Below, one piece after another: positions 1 through 10,610 of a stretch of DNA of 64,000 nt; position 1 is the stretch's first letter, and each line of letters begins with the position of its first letter. Under the pieces are notes generated by a model, which ran no database searches, was not told the origin of the DNA, and saw only the letters and a list, made by a program, of their open reading frames with translations. The stretch comes from Ectobius pallidus (Eukaryota; Arthropoda; Insecta; Blattodea; Ectobiidae): contig CAXKWD010000009.1 in the NCBI GenBank assembly GCA_964059195.1, positions 87,083,432 to 87,147,431 of the forward strand, written 5' to 3'. The translations under genes and the position numbers were made by a program.

Positions 1-666
1 TTGCTCTAAATATTCGCCAATGATAAGAATACTTATTACGCAAATAGTTTGTATATGATGACACCTGACCTATGTGTAAAGTTTGAGCTACATGCTAATT
101 TAAAGGACTAGATTTCAGTGCATATAAACAGGAACACCACAATTGCGTCACACTAGATGCCTTAAACGAATAAGATTAATGTGTTGTGAACCCGACAAAA
201 CAATTGACCTTAAGAGTCAACTAGACTATAGTGGAAGGGTAATAATTACATGCTTTCACTTCACAGATGACTCTCTTTTGTTTTAATAATTGAAGTTTTC
301 TTGTAACCACAGAATAATGTATGGGGTGAAGCACAGTTCAAATGCACATCCTCATTCAACGTGATCCTTCTATTCAGAGCGTGATACTTCTGCAGTAAAC
401 ATTATGCAAGGATTCAGAAATAATTGACCAAATGTAAACTTGAAACATTTTAAAAAGCATAGGGCCTATGTGAAATATTAACAAGACTTTCTTTACGCTA
501 AGCGTTGACTTTGCATTCTCTCGATTTTTGACATCTACTAGATTTCCATGGATAATTCAAATCTATCTGACTACACTTATCGCATTGAATTCCTCACAAA
601 GCGGGGATTCATAACGCTGGGGCTCATTTCAAGGACAATACACGTAAAATGGAATCATATGGGATT

Positions 667-1087
667 CACACCGGCCGTGTGTAAAGATAAAAAGTTGAAG
701 TCAGACTGAAAAAACCCGAAGATCCTGGTTCAAATCCCGGCTTTGGCATTGAATTTTTCAGTCTGACTTCACTTTTCCATCTTAGCCTACACATGGCCGG
801 TGTGAGAGAATTATCATTCTAACTTACTGTGATCTACTAGTGGTTTACTATGAAGCCCGGGTCTTAAAGTACTTACAGCTTGTAAGTCGCCACTGGGTTG
901 TATCTCATATTGAGAACGCCTGGTGGTATACTGGGATATGCGAGTCAGTTGGAGAATTTAATGTTTCACCGGCACGTTGCCATGGTAGCTTAGTTGGTAA
1001 GAGCAGCGGCACGGAGAGCCGAAGTTCCTGGTTCAAATCCGGACTATGACATTGAATTTGTTTAGTCCGACTTCACCCCTTTCCAAT
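667..1087 (+). repeat. Composite tRNA-derived repeat (SINE-like), family A
   Basis: Two tRNA-like heads occur here: a B-box (GTTCAAATCCC) at about 728 and a fuller head with A-box (TAGCTTAGTTGGTAAGAGC) and B-box near 985-1042. Both are followed by the same tail (TTCAGTCTGACTTC or close). The tail also appears inverted at 667-714, so 667-714 and 753-804 form a hairpin around the first head. The same arrangement recurs at 18362-18836, so this is a repeat family and not a chance palindrome. It lacks a tRNA acceptor stem and is not a functional tRNA. Confidence 0.7.
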
Positions 1088-1354
1088 TATATAAACTATT
1101 AAATATAGGGATTTAAGATACTCTCCTAATTTTAATCAGTATAAACGGTAAATTTCTTTTCTTTTCTCCCAAGGTACCGGTATCGAAAGGGAAAGAAACT
1201 TCAAGCAATATTTAATAACTTATGCTGAATTAGTTAAATAACTCCAATTACGAGATGCATAATAGCATTCACTTTATATTTTCACAAATGAAACACAATA
1301 GTTTGACAGTATCAAATAAAAGATGCTCTGAAATTATTTATTTATTTATTACAG

Positions 1355-1762
1355 GTACTTCTGGAGTGCGGCGCGGACCCCAGTTTACAGAACGATCGAG
1401 GCGAAACCCCGCTGCACGAGGCTCTGGAACGCGACGCTCCAGGCAATCTTCCCGCTGTGACCCTGCTAGCTAGCGCGGGAACGGAACTATCCCGCTGCAC
1501 ATCATATCGCGAAACTCCTCTGCACTTAGCGGCTCGCAAGAACAGGCCAGCCATCGTGGCTATGCTTCTGGACCACCGCGCACCGCCCAATGCGCAGGAC
1601 TTGCGGGGAAATACCGCTCTACACCTCGCAGCGGGCAAGGGATACCACAAAGTGGTAGAGCTGCTGCTAGTTGCTCCCGGTGTTGAACTGAATGCTCCCA
1701 ATAAGGAAGGTCTCACCCCATTACACATCGCTGTGGAGAGCGGGTTCATCACAGTAGTACAG
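1355..1762 (+). CDS. Ankyrin-repeat protein, internal coding exon
   Basis: An open frame of 136 codons lies between an acceptor (TTATTACAG|) and a donor (CAG|GTAAAT). It starts in phase 0 and contains three to four ankyrin repeats. The diagnostic TPLH-type motifs are GETPLHEAL, RETPLHLAA, GNTALHLAA and GLTPLHIAV, each followed by a helix ending in VVELLL or AIVAMLL. The exon is clearly richer in G and C than the AT-rich DNA around it, as expected for real coding sequence. It joins in frame to the exon at 5297, so that ...FITVVQ runs into MLLQAE.... Ankyrin repeats are protein-binding scaffolds, and this pattern does not identify the specific family member. The start of the gene lies left of the window. 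Confidence 0.9.
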
Positions 1763-2504
1763 GTAAATGTTTAATTAAAAATCAGATATTGAATCCTCAT
1801 GTGACTTTTTTTACCGTTCACATTCCAACAAAATGCAAGTATAAGGCCCGTTCTCATTACCGCGGTGCGGCGCGACGCGAGCTCAAGCTGAATTCTTTGG
1901 GAAGAATAAAACCGTCCATAGACGATCAAGCATTTGGCATGAAATGCCGGATTGTGCAATCGTTTTGACCGAGTGTGGCGGTGATTTAGCGACTGTGCAA
2001 TTTTTCTACGTAAAAACAAACATCTTTGAAATCTTTCGTGCAATCGCGAAGCTTCACAAGCCTGGATATATCTGTGGCTTGGTTATAAAAGGGTCAATGC
2101 CATAAAACTTGCTTTTGAGATAACTGACTTTGAAGTCTTTGTAGAAGTAACATTTTTTGCTGAGAATTTCCGACATTGGCCCCTAAGGTTTCTGTATTAT
2201 GTGTATTAAAAGCTACAGATATTGGCACTTTCACTGAGCTCAATAATGCATAGATCTCATTTTTTAAAGAAAGTGACATTGGTCCTTTTAGAATCAAGCC
2301 ACAGAAATATGCATTCATGAACCACAGGTTATTGTCTCTGTTGGAGATTTACATGAGAATATATATCCAAATTGAATGTTACTGCACAATAACAGTGGAA
2401 TTAGTGTGCCTCACAGTACTGCAAATGACATAAACTTGTCTGACAGTGAGGTAGAACATTACGAGCAGTCAGTCATAGGAGAGAGGTTCCATCTGGCGCT
2501 GTGA

Positions 2505-2600
2505 AGAGAACTCTGGCTTAGCTCAGTTGGTAGAGCAGTGGCACGGATAGTCAAAGGTCCTGGGTTCAAATCTCAGTGTCAGAGGAATCCCAGACCTTCA
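2505..2600 (+). repeat. tRNA-derived SINE head
   Basis: A-box-like (TAGCTCAGTTGGTAGAGC) and B-box-like (GGTCCTGGGTTCAAATC) segments are correctly spaced. They closely resemble the head of family A at 985-1042 but are followed by a different tail. It is a SINE relic and not a tRNA gene, because no acceptor-stem pairing is visible. Confidence 0.6.
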
Positions 2601-3554
2601 GTTAATCCGAAGATATGGCGTCAACTCTCCAACTAACGAATTTTTGCTGGAGTTTATTGAGCTAAAGTTTACCAGCACTGGAGGAGGTAGTGAGTGAAGA
2701 CTATAAGGATATGATTCTTTTAAATGCAGCATATGAAACAATAGTTGATAATAAAAGAAATATAACTAAATACAAATAAGGTATTGACTCCATAGCGATA
2801 CACACTCTTTCATTTCTGCAAACTAAAATTTGCATAACAAGTTGCAGCGTGTACGGGGGAACCATTTGTAGAAAACCATGTTCGCACAAACACATGCTTG
2901 TGCAAAACGCTTGATCAACTGTCGGCTGCTTAAATTTCGACTGCCGTGACGGAATCTGCCCTAATACCCACTTCTCGGTGACAAATCTCACAAATATTAT
3001 GACGTAGTAAAATAAAATACGACATAAGCTAGGAGAGGAATGTGAATACAACAGATGATTTTTTTTTCATTTTGCTTTATTTTATTATTTTTTCTCTAGC
3101 ACTGTATCTCATCGCAAGCACCGCAAATAGTGTGAGCCACCAAGAGGAGTTTTTACCGCTATGTAACAAGAAAGATAAAGAAGACACACTGAAAGATAAT
3201 ATAATTATCTAGGTAACTTATGCAAGACTTAATCAAGAGACACGAAAGAATTTCGGTAAAATGAAAATGCACAAAATTCCGGCATTGATGGAGTACATCA
3301 ATATACTTTTTGTTCAACTGTGCTCGTTGCACTAAAAATGCTGAGAGCACCGTTATATTTAGAATAATGATTTTTTTTTAAACTTTATTGTAGTCCGGAA
3401 ACTGCGGCATCCGCCAGGAAGTGGTGTTCTCAGAAACACTCTATACCCTCATCTTAATCAGTATCCAAATGCGTATCAGTGCGTATGATGACAGTACTGT
3501 CCCACAGTGGCGGACGCAGAATTTTCTTTCGGGGAGGGATTTGAGATAGAAAAC

Positions 3555-3624
<70 letters not shown>
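3555..3624. repeat. (TAA)n microsatellite
   Basis: About 23 nearly perfect copies of TAA lie just inside the left end of the hAT element. They may have come from the A-rich tail of a retroelement. Confidence 0.95.
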
Positions 3625-3625
<1 letters not shown>

Positions 3626-3689
3626 TATAAGCTTATAAAAACTGTAATCTTGCCATAAGTTTTGTTTGAATGTCAAACATGGCTATTTA

Positions 3690-3935
3690 CATTGCAGGAG
3701 GAACACAAGTTGAAAGTATTTGAAAACAAAGTTTTAAGGAAAATATTTGGACCAAAAAGAATGGAATTTCAAGGGTTATTGAGATTAATACGAGCTTAAA
3801 ATGAGCTGGATATGTTGCTTGAATGGGAGTAGAGAGGGGCATTAATGATAATTTTAATGAAAAGACCAGAAGGAAAATGACCATTGCGGGAACGGAGAAG
3901 AAGATGGGATGATAATGCCAGGATGTAGAGCCCAT
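3690..3935 (+). mobile_element. LINE remnant (RTE/BovB-like C-terminus) nested in the hAT element
   Basis: The plus strand reads KLKVFENKVLRKIFGPKR, the conserved motif near the end of many RTE-type reverse transcriptases. After a stop and frame breaks it continues with MKRPEG and RRRRWDDNA-like pieces of the same C-terminal region. It is a degenerate scrap with no open frame of useful length. Confidence 0.7.
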
Positions 3936-4298
3936 TATGCTCTCTTTTCCAGAGAAATAAGCAATTTAAATACTACCGAACACAGATATAAAAAGTTGCG
4001 AAAAATCTACCGTACAGTCTATTCCTTTTACTTTTTATAAAATTTCGGGGGATAAATCCCCCCCCCCCATTCTCCCCTCTGCGTCCGCCACTGCTGCCCT
4101 AGTCATGTTAAGGCAACCTCTTCCCATGACAACGTTTTAATGTAAGGGAATATAGTAACATTGTTCCCTAATCAAAACTCTGAACATACTGTTCGTGGCC
4201 TCGTCCCAAACCATCATACGTATATCTAGAAAAGAATGCAATAGCTTTGTTCCTTAATTAAAAAATCTGCATCGATACCGACAACGACAAAGAACAGG

Positions 4299-4490
4299 TG
4301 CTCTTGTGGTCGCGTGGATTTCCTCGGATTTTTCTGAAGTAGGGAGGTCTGGAACGGGGTGTAATCAGCCTCGTGATTCAAATTGAGGAGCTACTTGATA
4401 GAGAAGTAGCGGCTCCGGTCACAAAAACCACCATTAACGGTTGTGGGTGTCGGCATGCTGACCACATGACCCCCAATCCTGCCATATACG
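4299..4490 (+). repeat. SINE fragment, family B
   Basis: It matches, in the opposite orientation, the body of the two better copies at 44333-44649 and 45553-45865. Shared segments include GATAGAGAAGTAGCGGCTCC and TGTCGGCATGCTGACCACAT. The tRNA-like head is reduced to GTGCTCTTGTGGTCGCGT. Confidence 0.75.
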
Positions 4491-4576
4491 AAGCAAGGTG
4501 TCTTCCCACATGCTTTAGTATTAATTTCCTTGGATTGTTAGTCAGTTTTTGTTTTCCAATTCCTCTATTTGTTTTT

Positions 4577-5088
4577 GAAGTGAAACTTCTTTAGACGCGC
4601 TAGGAGTAAATCGAGAACTAACCCAAAGTTGCCTTACGCTCTAACGTTACGAACAAAATCGTCACGTAAGTAGTGGGGGTAAGTAGTAAGCATAGAGTTA
4701 TGGAAAGAGTGGGGCCACGGGAGCGCGCGGGAGAAAGATATCAGGCATTGGGTGGAGGGCTATTACTGCTTCGAGCTAGTAACGTGGTGAGCCCTTCACC
4801 ATTACAGATGGCTCTACTCGTTGCGTGAGCATCGTTTACACGTCACTAATGTTCTCGGAATCTTAACCAAAGCGTCCCTTTCATGTAAACAAACACAGTG
4901 GCTACGATCAGTGACAGTTTGGACATTAGTTCACAACTGTGTTGTTGTTTTATACGTATTCGATTTAAAATGCCGAAAAAGTGAATTTCTTATTTTATTT
5001 TTTATTCAGATGATTTCCTTCTTCCGTTAGACATAATTATATGTATTCCTCTATTTCACTCTCAACGTTGCCAAAGAAGTTTCACTTC
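4577..5088. mobile_element. Candidate MITE with GAAGTGAAACTTCTTT termini
   Basis: GAAGTGAAACTTCTTT at 4577 and its reverse complement ending at 5088 bracket about 510 bp of moderately GC-rich sequence. The termini are themselves near-palindromic. A 12-bp direct repeat (ATTCCTCTATTT) occurs at about 4559 and 5045, but its position does not fit a clean target duplication. Superfamily unknown. Confidence 0.4.
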
Positions 5089-5296
5089 TGTCGCGTGGCA
5101 TTCCACGCACCTGATCCCCCCCCAATTGAGGGAATTTTTCTAATTTCATACGAAAAATTGCTGCCAACACTAGCAATATGTAAAAACGTGACTTAGTCAA
5201 TCCAGTCCCACTGTGATCTCATGTCATGACAGTTGTGATCATCTCCTAATGAAATTCTCTATTTCTACAAATTATCGACACTTCTACTTTTTGCAG

Positions 5297-5467
5297 ATGC
5301 TGTTACAAGCAGAGACATGTGATATCACAGCTAGAACCAAGATGAGTCAAACACCCCTAGATCTAGCTCAGCAAGAGTACAGGCGGCGATCTCAACCCGA
5401 GATGACCCGAGTTCTAACCCAGGAAATGGAAAGGCGACGATCTCATGGCAATACCAAACAGTGTTGA
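5297..5467 (+). CDS. Ankyrin-repeat protein, terminal coding exon
   Basis: The acceptor TTTTTGCAG| opens a phase-0 frame of 56 codons that ends in TGA at 5465-5467. It completes the ankyrin repeat started in the previous exon (VVQ|MLLQAE...) and adds one more degenerate repeat (SQTPLDLAQQEY). The protein then ends in a short basic tail rich in arginine (RRRS, ERRRSH) with final residues TKQC. There is no other recognisable domain. With the exon at 1355 it forms the C-terminal 192 residues of the protein. Confidence 0.85.
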   Translation: MLLQAETCDITARTKMSQTPLDLAQQEYRRRSQPEMTRVLTQEMERRRSHGNTKQC

Positions 5468-7238
5468 TTAACGGTAAGGCGTACAGTACATGTTCTAAGT
5501 ATTTTATCTAAGAATGGAAGGATGATATAATTGAGATTTGATGTTTTCGAAGAAAATGTGATGACCTCAAGTTACCTTTTCTTAGAACAATTCCGAAATT
5601 TTACACACTATTATCTTAGAAATTAAACTGTTTTGATGTGGAAACTTAAACCAATGAGTATAATGAAAATAAAAATAAAAAATTCAGCACATTAAACATT
5701 TAACCAAAACAAATTTTGTTGCTTGGATGTCCCATCATTGTGATAATTAGTAGCAGAATTGTCTAGTTTTCTAGTTTTATAAGGAAAAATAATACATCAT
5801 GCAACGAGCCCCCCATATTGCTATTTATTAAGATATGAGTATGCTTTGAAATGAGCAAAGTGAGTTTCATAATTTTCATACAAGTATCATAATTACCAAT
5901 TTAGGCAGATTGCATCAAGGCTGTTTTTGTTCGACCATAATTAAATGTTCAAATTTTGAGACTTTTATATTAATTTTAAAATGAAAATAGGCTGAGCGCA
6001 GCAATCAGTTGTTAGCAAGTCTTGTCTTGTCTTTGATAGATGGCAACTGTTGGCATATGATCAAGTCGAAGCTAGTTCTTGGCTCTTTTGTTGAACAGAT
6101 TTTTACAAGATGAAATGAACTCAGTTTTGCATAATATTAAAATTAACACGAACAAAACTGATTTTATTAAACAGGCTGATTATTACACAGTTTCATTTGC
6201 TGCTCTAAAGGTTTCAAGGTTGTTCTATTTTGATAATAATCGATACAACACCTGTGTGATAATGAAAAAATCTGTATCAAAATGGATATTATTATGAAAC
6301 AGTTATGTCACATTTAATAAGCATTTGCATTTTATGATTTGCATAAGAAGAGATACGCTTATTGGTGTGGGAAATGAGATAAATTTTATTGTTATACAGA
6401 GTGGAAGAAGCTGATTTTAACACTTTATTCGTTTGGTAGAAACAAACAAAAAATTCATACCAGTTTTTCTCAGGAAAAATATTTTATCCCTAAACTTTAA
6501 TAATGTTTACTCGTTAAGTATTATCCATACTGTTCTAACTATTTTTCACATCACCAGAGGAACGAACAGAGGAAAGAATAAGAAATAAATTTTTCCTTTT
6601 AATTTTTTAATAAATTTGGTGGTTTTGCATGCAAATTAAATGTATCAAGTGCATCATATTGGGGTCTTTTATAAGCGTGGCAGAGGTCATTGCCATGCGA
6701 TACAAACTATCTGGCAATGTGCTGTTGCAATTCTGTGGAACCTTTGGATATAATATCTCATAAAAAAACGTATTTACCAAATGCAAAATAGGTTTTATAT
6801 TTACTTTAAAGATATTTACTGCTCCTTTGCATATGCACCTAGGTACAGAGCTTGAGGTGGGGCTGGACGAAGTGCAAGGGCAACCAATTATTTTTTAAAT
6901 ATCTTGAAACCATCTCAATACAACTTATCAAGTGTCACCATGACAGAATATTTTTGAATATTACCTTCATTTCAAAATGCAGCCTTAATTTGCTGATGGC
7001 AAAACAGAACTGAATTCATATGGTGGGGCTTCTACATTTGTTTCCCATGTATGAGATAGAAATAGTCTCTGTATACTGTCATAGTTGAAACAGAAAATAC
7101 ACTGTGTATACATGTTATAGGCATAGGCATAAACACAACTTTCGTGTAAGGCCTGTATTAAAATACTCGCAAAGCAGAAAAGGGTCACCATCCCGGTTTA
7201 TTCTCATGCCACTTTAAGCACTGCCTAAATGCATATAC
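5468..7238 (+). other. 3' UTR and downstream flank of the ankyrin gene
   Basis: It is strongly AT-rich and non-coding. Candidate polyadenylation signals (AATAAA) lie near 5670 and at 6584-6589, but the true cleavage site cannot be chosen from sequence alone. No repeat or second gene was recognised. Confidence 0.5.
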
Positions 7239-7247
7239 ATATTAATA

Positions 7248-7870
7248 GGACATCCAAGAAAGAGCAGCAGCAGCTATGAGGGCAGCATATAATTTTAAAA
7301 ATTTATACAGGCTATCTCTAGAAACAGCAGTAATGTTACTAAAGATTGACATCACCCCAATAGCGACATATGGAATAAACCACATTTGGGAGAAACTAAC
7401 AATCACCAACTTAGAGAAAATCAAAGCTCGTTTCCTCAAACAAGCTACAGAAGTCAGAACAAACACACCCTCAAGAGTAGTGTACAAATTGACGAGAGAA
7501 ATCTTCTATGTCGAAGACATCAGACACCACTTACTTCTGCAATCAACACAGCCATACAATGACCTTATAGAGAAAATAAAAAAGAAGAGCCAAGAAATAG
7601 ATCCTGACTTCTATGCCATGAACACCATGTTGGACAGAAACTGGACGAGAGCGAACCAGTCCCAAAGACACATAACACGATTCGCAGATATGCAGGACCA
7701 AGAGCTACCATGAACCGTGTGCAAGATGTGTATGTGAACAGTGTAATCAAAAATGTGAAAGTTATCATCTAGAAATCTGCCTGAAAAACCAAAAGTCTAA
7801 GTGAATATGCTAAAAGCTGAACTAAACACACTTAATGCCTCAACAGGCACACCTTTATTATTATTATTAT
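7248..7870 (+). mobile_element. LINE 3' fragment (reverse transcriptase C-terminus)
   Basis: An open frame from about 7249 to 7713 begins with ERAAAAMRAAYNFKNLYRLS and includes ATYGINHIWEKL and TPSRVVYKLTRE. This is the thumb and post-RT region of a non-LTR retrotransposon. Its 3' end is a short (TTA)n tail at 7855-7870. The 9-bp repeat ATATTAATA flanks it at 7239-7247 and 7874-7882, which fits a target-site duplication. It is 5'-truncated and lacks the catalytic core. Confidence 0.75.
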
Positions 7871-7882
7871 GGTATATTAATA

Positions 7883-10602
7883 AGAAAGGCCTATTTTAAA
7901 AGTTTACAAAACTATCTTTACAATAATCTGTCCAGATAATTCATTACTTGAGGTGACAGCATAATATAGTAGAATCTTGATTATTTGTACTAACGAGGAC
8001 CACAGTCATATAACCAAATACTCAGAAAATAATGTACGATTACTATTTAACTCATGAATTAGTGACCAATCTAGTATTAAGAATATGTCCAAATTCAGCC
8101 ATTACAAATGTCTATCATCATAGTTTTATTGTTTTATTTTTTCACATTCATTTTATCGTACCTGCCTGCACTTGTTTTTCGTGTAAATTCACAAGGATTG
8201 AACACTGAAACATCTTTATACCTGTAGCTTCTTTGAAAAAAAATAATTAATCATTGAACATAATGATTGGGTAGATATAAACTGCTTATGAGCAAAAAGA
8301 CATAAAAATAATGTACGGTATAATTACTGGAATGTGTGGTGAAGGATTTTAAATCTCATACAATAGTGTAATAAATACAATATAAATTACAGGTACATGG
8401 TATTATTATAGCAATGAAGTTAATCTAACAAATTACACAGCTGTTCGTAATAAAAAGCGTTGGTTACTGCCCCACCATCGCAATATATCAATTGTTTTGC
8501 CATCGTGTATCTGGTTTTGGCTATCTTGCTTTTAGTGATGTGTTTTATTCATTATCGTGGTTTGTTTATTTACTACATGCTTTATTATATAAGCATCGGT
8601 ATTTCCTATGTCACAATAGATGTAAATCAAGGTCTGAATTTCTTCAAAATAAATTTCAGACCTCTCATGACATTACCTATAGTAAAATTTGAAATTAACT
8701 CACAAGATATGTTGCTTATCATTAGTCATATCATATCATTAATGACAATTATTTGGATAAAATTTGAAATCAGCTCACAACAATTTTTGCAGTAGTCATT
8801 AATTTAGAAAAGCCAAAAAAATTGCAAAAATAAAACTTAAAAAAAAGAACGAATTTTACATAATTATTACATTAATAGGAAAGTCCTATTTTAAAAGTTT
8901 AAAAAACCATCTTTACTATCTTTAACTATAGGTATACAATTTTCAAGTAATACTTTATGTTCATTTCAAAATTATTACTTTGGATTTTGAAACTGACTTT
9001 CCCATTTACTTTTCAGTTACCACCAATTTACCAGTGAGAACTGATGAATGGGGCCAACCTTCAGATGGAGACTCAGTGTTTGAAGTGTAGAATGTTTTCT
9101 TTACTGTTCATTGTTATTGTAAACTGTTCATGCTATTTATGTGTTTCTTCTAAAATGAAATACATTATTTACTATTCTTTGTCTATGCTCTTTGCTTCAA
9201 TAAGGAATCTGTGTCAAAGGCCAGTACAATCTAGCAGATATACAAGACAACAGCAAGAAATGAGACAAAACAAGTGCATTTGACTTTTGAAAATGTATGC
9301 CATTAGGAAAAAGATATTCTTGAGTACATCTTGGACTTACTTTTCGATAATAGTTAACAACTAGAATGTAAGTTACATTTTTATGTTTATAAATTACAAA
9401 CAAGCTAGGGTAATGACTACTGAGATACTTCTGCTTATGAGTAAGAGTAATGTTATTTTAAAAATTGTTGGAAGTAATTTCCAGCAACAAAGTTACTCCA
9501 TGTGTTTTCATATTGATGCAAAACAGTGCATGTGTACAGTTTGTCTCGTCGCAGTCCTTGGCAGAGCTCATGGGGCTGACGTCTGCTAGTGGTCTATCTC
9601 AAAGTGCCTCCTTCCTTACCCAATTAACCCTCAGTTGGTCGCAATCCACTTGTTAACACCGCTGGTCATGGGTGAGCGCTGTGCTCACTCTTTTTCTAAT
9701 CTTTAAATCAGTTTAATGCAATTTTAATGACTGTTTTATATGGATTGCTGTTTATTTTTATGAAGTTACTTTCTTATTATTATATAATGACAGTTGTTTA
9801 CAAACAATATTTGGCAGATTTTTTTACTACAGCTTACTAGCCAATCACTTTCTTTTTTCTCAATTAAATCTCCCTGGAATTGTCATATTTTACATTATTA
9901 TATTGTTATATTTTAGTTATTCAAAATCGAAAAGTAATTGTTCGACCAAACAAAATCAGATTTTAGTCACACTTGAAAAATCCCTAGTATTCGTATGTCA
10001 TGTGCAACAAACAGTGAAGTATGTTCACCGCAGATAGGTTGTGCACATTCCTGTTTTATAAAGTGATGCAAGTTAAGTGTAGCAAAAGAGTTTTCATCAT
10101 TTTGACTATTTCTAGTGATTCAGTATGTTCTAGTCTATATTACTTCGTTTTAATTTATTGCGTAAAAGCAGTTTCAATTATATTACCATACAAAATTAAT
10201 TAAATATTTCTTACCCAAATACTGCTAATACTGATGCCATGTTCTCTCCTCAGCTTGAAGACAAACTACACCATCTTCACAAGGGATTCTGAAACAAACA
10301 ATTCCAATGGTCATGGGGATAAATTCACTTTTTACATAACCTCGCTTTGATGTGCAACAGTCATAAAACTAAGGTGAACAACATTCACCAGGCCAGGTAT
10401 AAAGTGTGCGAAAACTATTTTGATTTTATCTTCTTGGGTCCTTTGTGTTAAGACAGGTCACTAACACTGATATCACTATTCCTACCCAAACTACCACTTA
10501 CCTGGAATCTATGAATATAGTTTGCATGGGGAAAATGGGTCATATACCTCATGGCCAGCAACAGTCCAATAGCATTGGTGCATGAATAATGAAGTTGCCC
10601 AG
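7883..10602. other. AT-rich intergenic DNA
   Basis: No gene was recognised. The only internal structure is a direct repeat of about 45 bp (7876-7925 and 8866-8920, sharing CCTATTTTAAAAGTTT) and short repeats of AAAATTTGAAAT in 8685-8775. Short open frames here have no domain or splice context. Confidence 0.5.
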
Positions 10603-10610
10603 CCTGTACT

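Larger units (their letters stand above)
3505..4093. mobile_element. hAT-like non-autonomous DNA transposon
   Basis: It has 16-bp terminal inverted repeats, CAGTGGCGGACGCAGA on the left and its complement on the right. The flanking 8-bp target duplications are imperfect (CTGTCCCA and CTGCCCTA, 6 of 8 matching), and 8 bp is the hAT length. The interior holds a TAA microsatellite and a LINE scrap instead of transposase, so the element is an old, dead composite. Confidence 0.75.
1763..5296 (+). other. Intron of the ankyrin-repeat gene
   Basis: It is bounded by GTAAAT and TTTGCAG. It is filled with repeats: a SINE at 2505-2600, a hAT element at 3505-4093, a SINE fragment at 4299-4490 and a candidate MITE at 4577-5088. 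The stretch 1843-2090 starts with a GC-rich run (GGTGCGGCGCGACGCG) that looks like a transposon terminus, but I could not find its partner. No further coding exon was recognised in the intron. Confidence 0.75.

Noticed and set aside
985..1060. Possible functional tRNA gene
   Set aside because: A and B boxes are present but there is no paired acceptor stem, and the sequence belongs to a multi-copy repeat.
1342..1752. 136-codon minus-strand open frame
   Set aside because: It is the antisense shadow of the ankyrin exon, whose plus-strand frame has clear repeats and splice sites.
8460..8795. 111-codon hydrophobic frame
   Set aside because: AT-rich DNA naturally encodes I, L, F and Y-rich peptides. 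There is no conserved motif.
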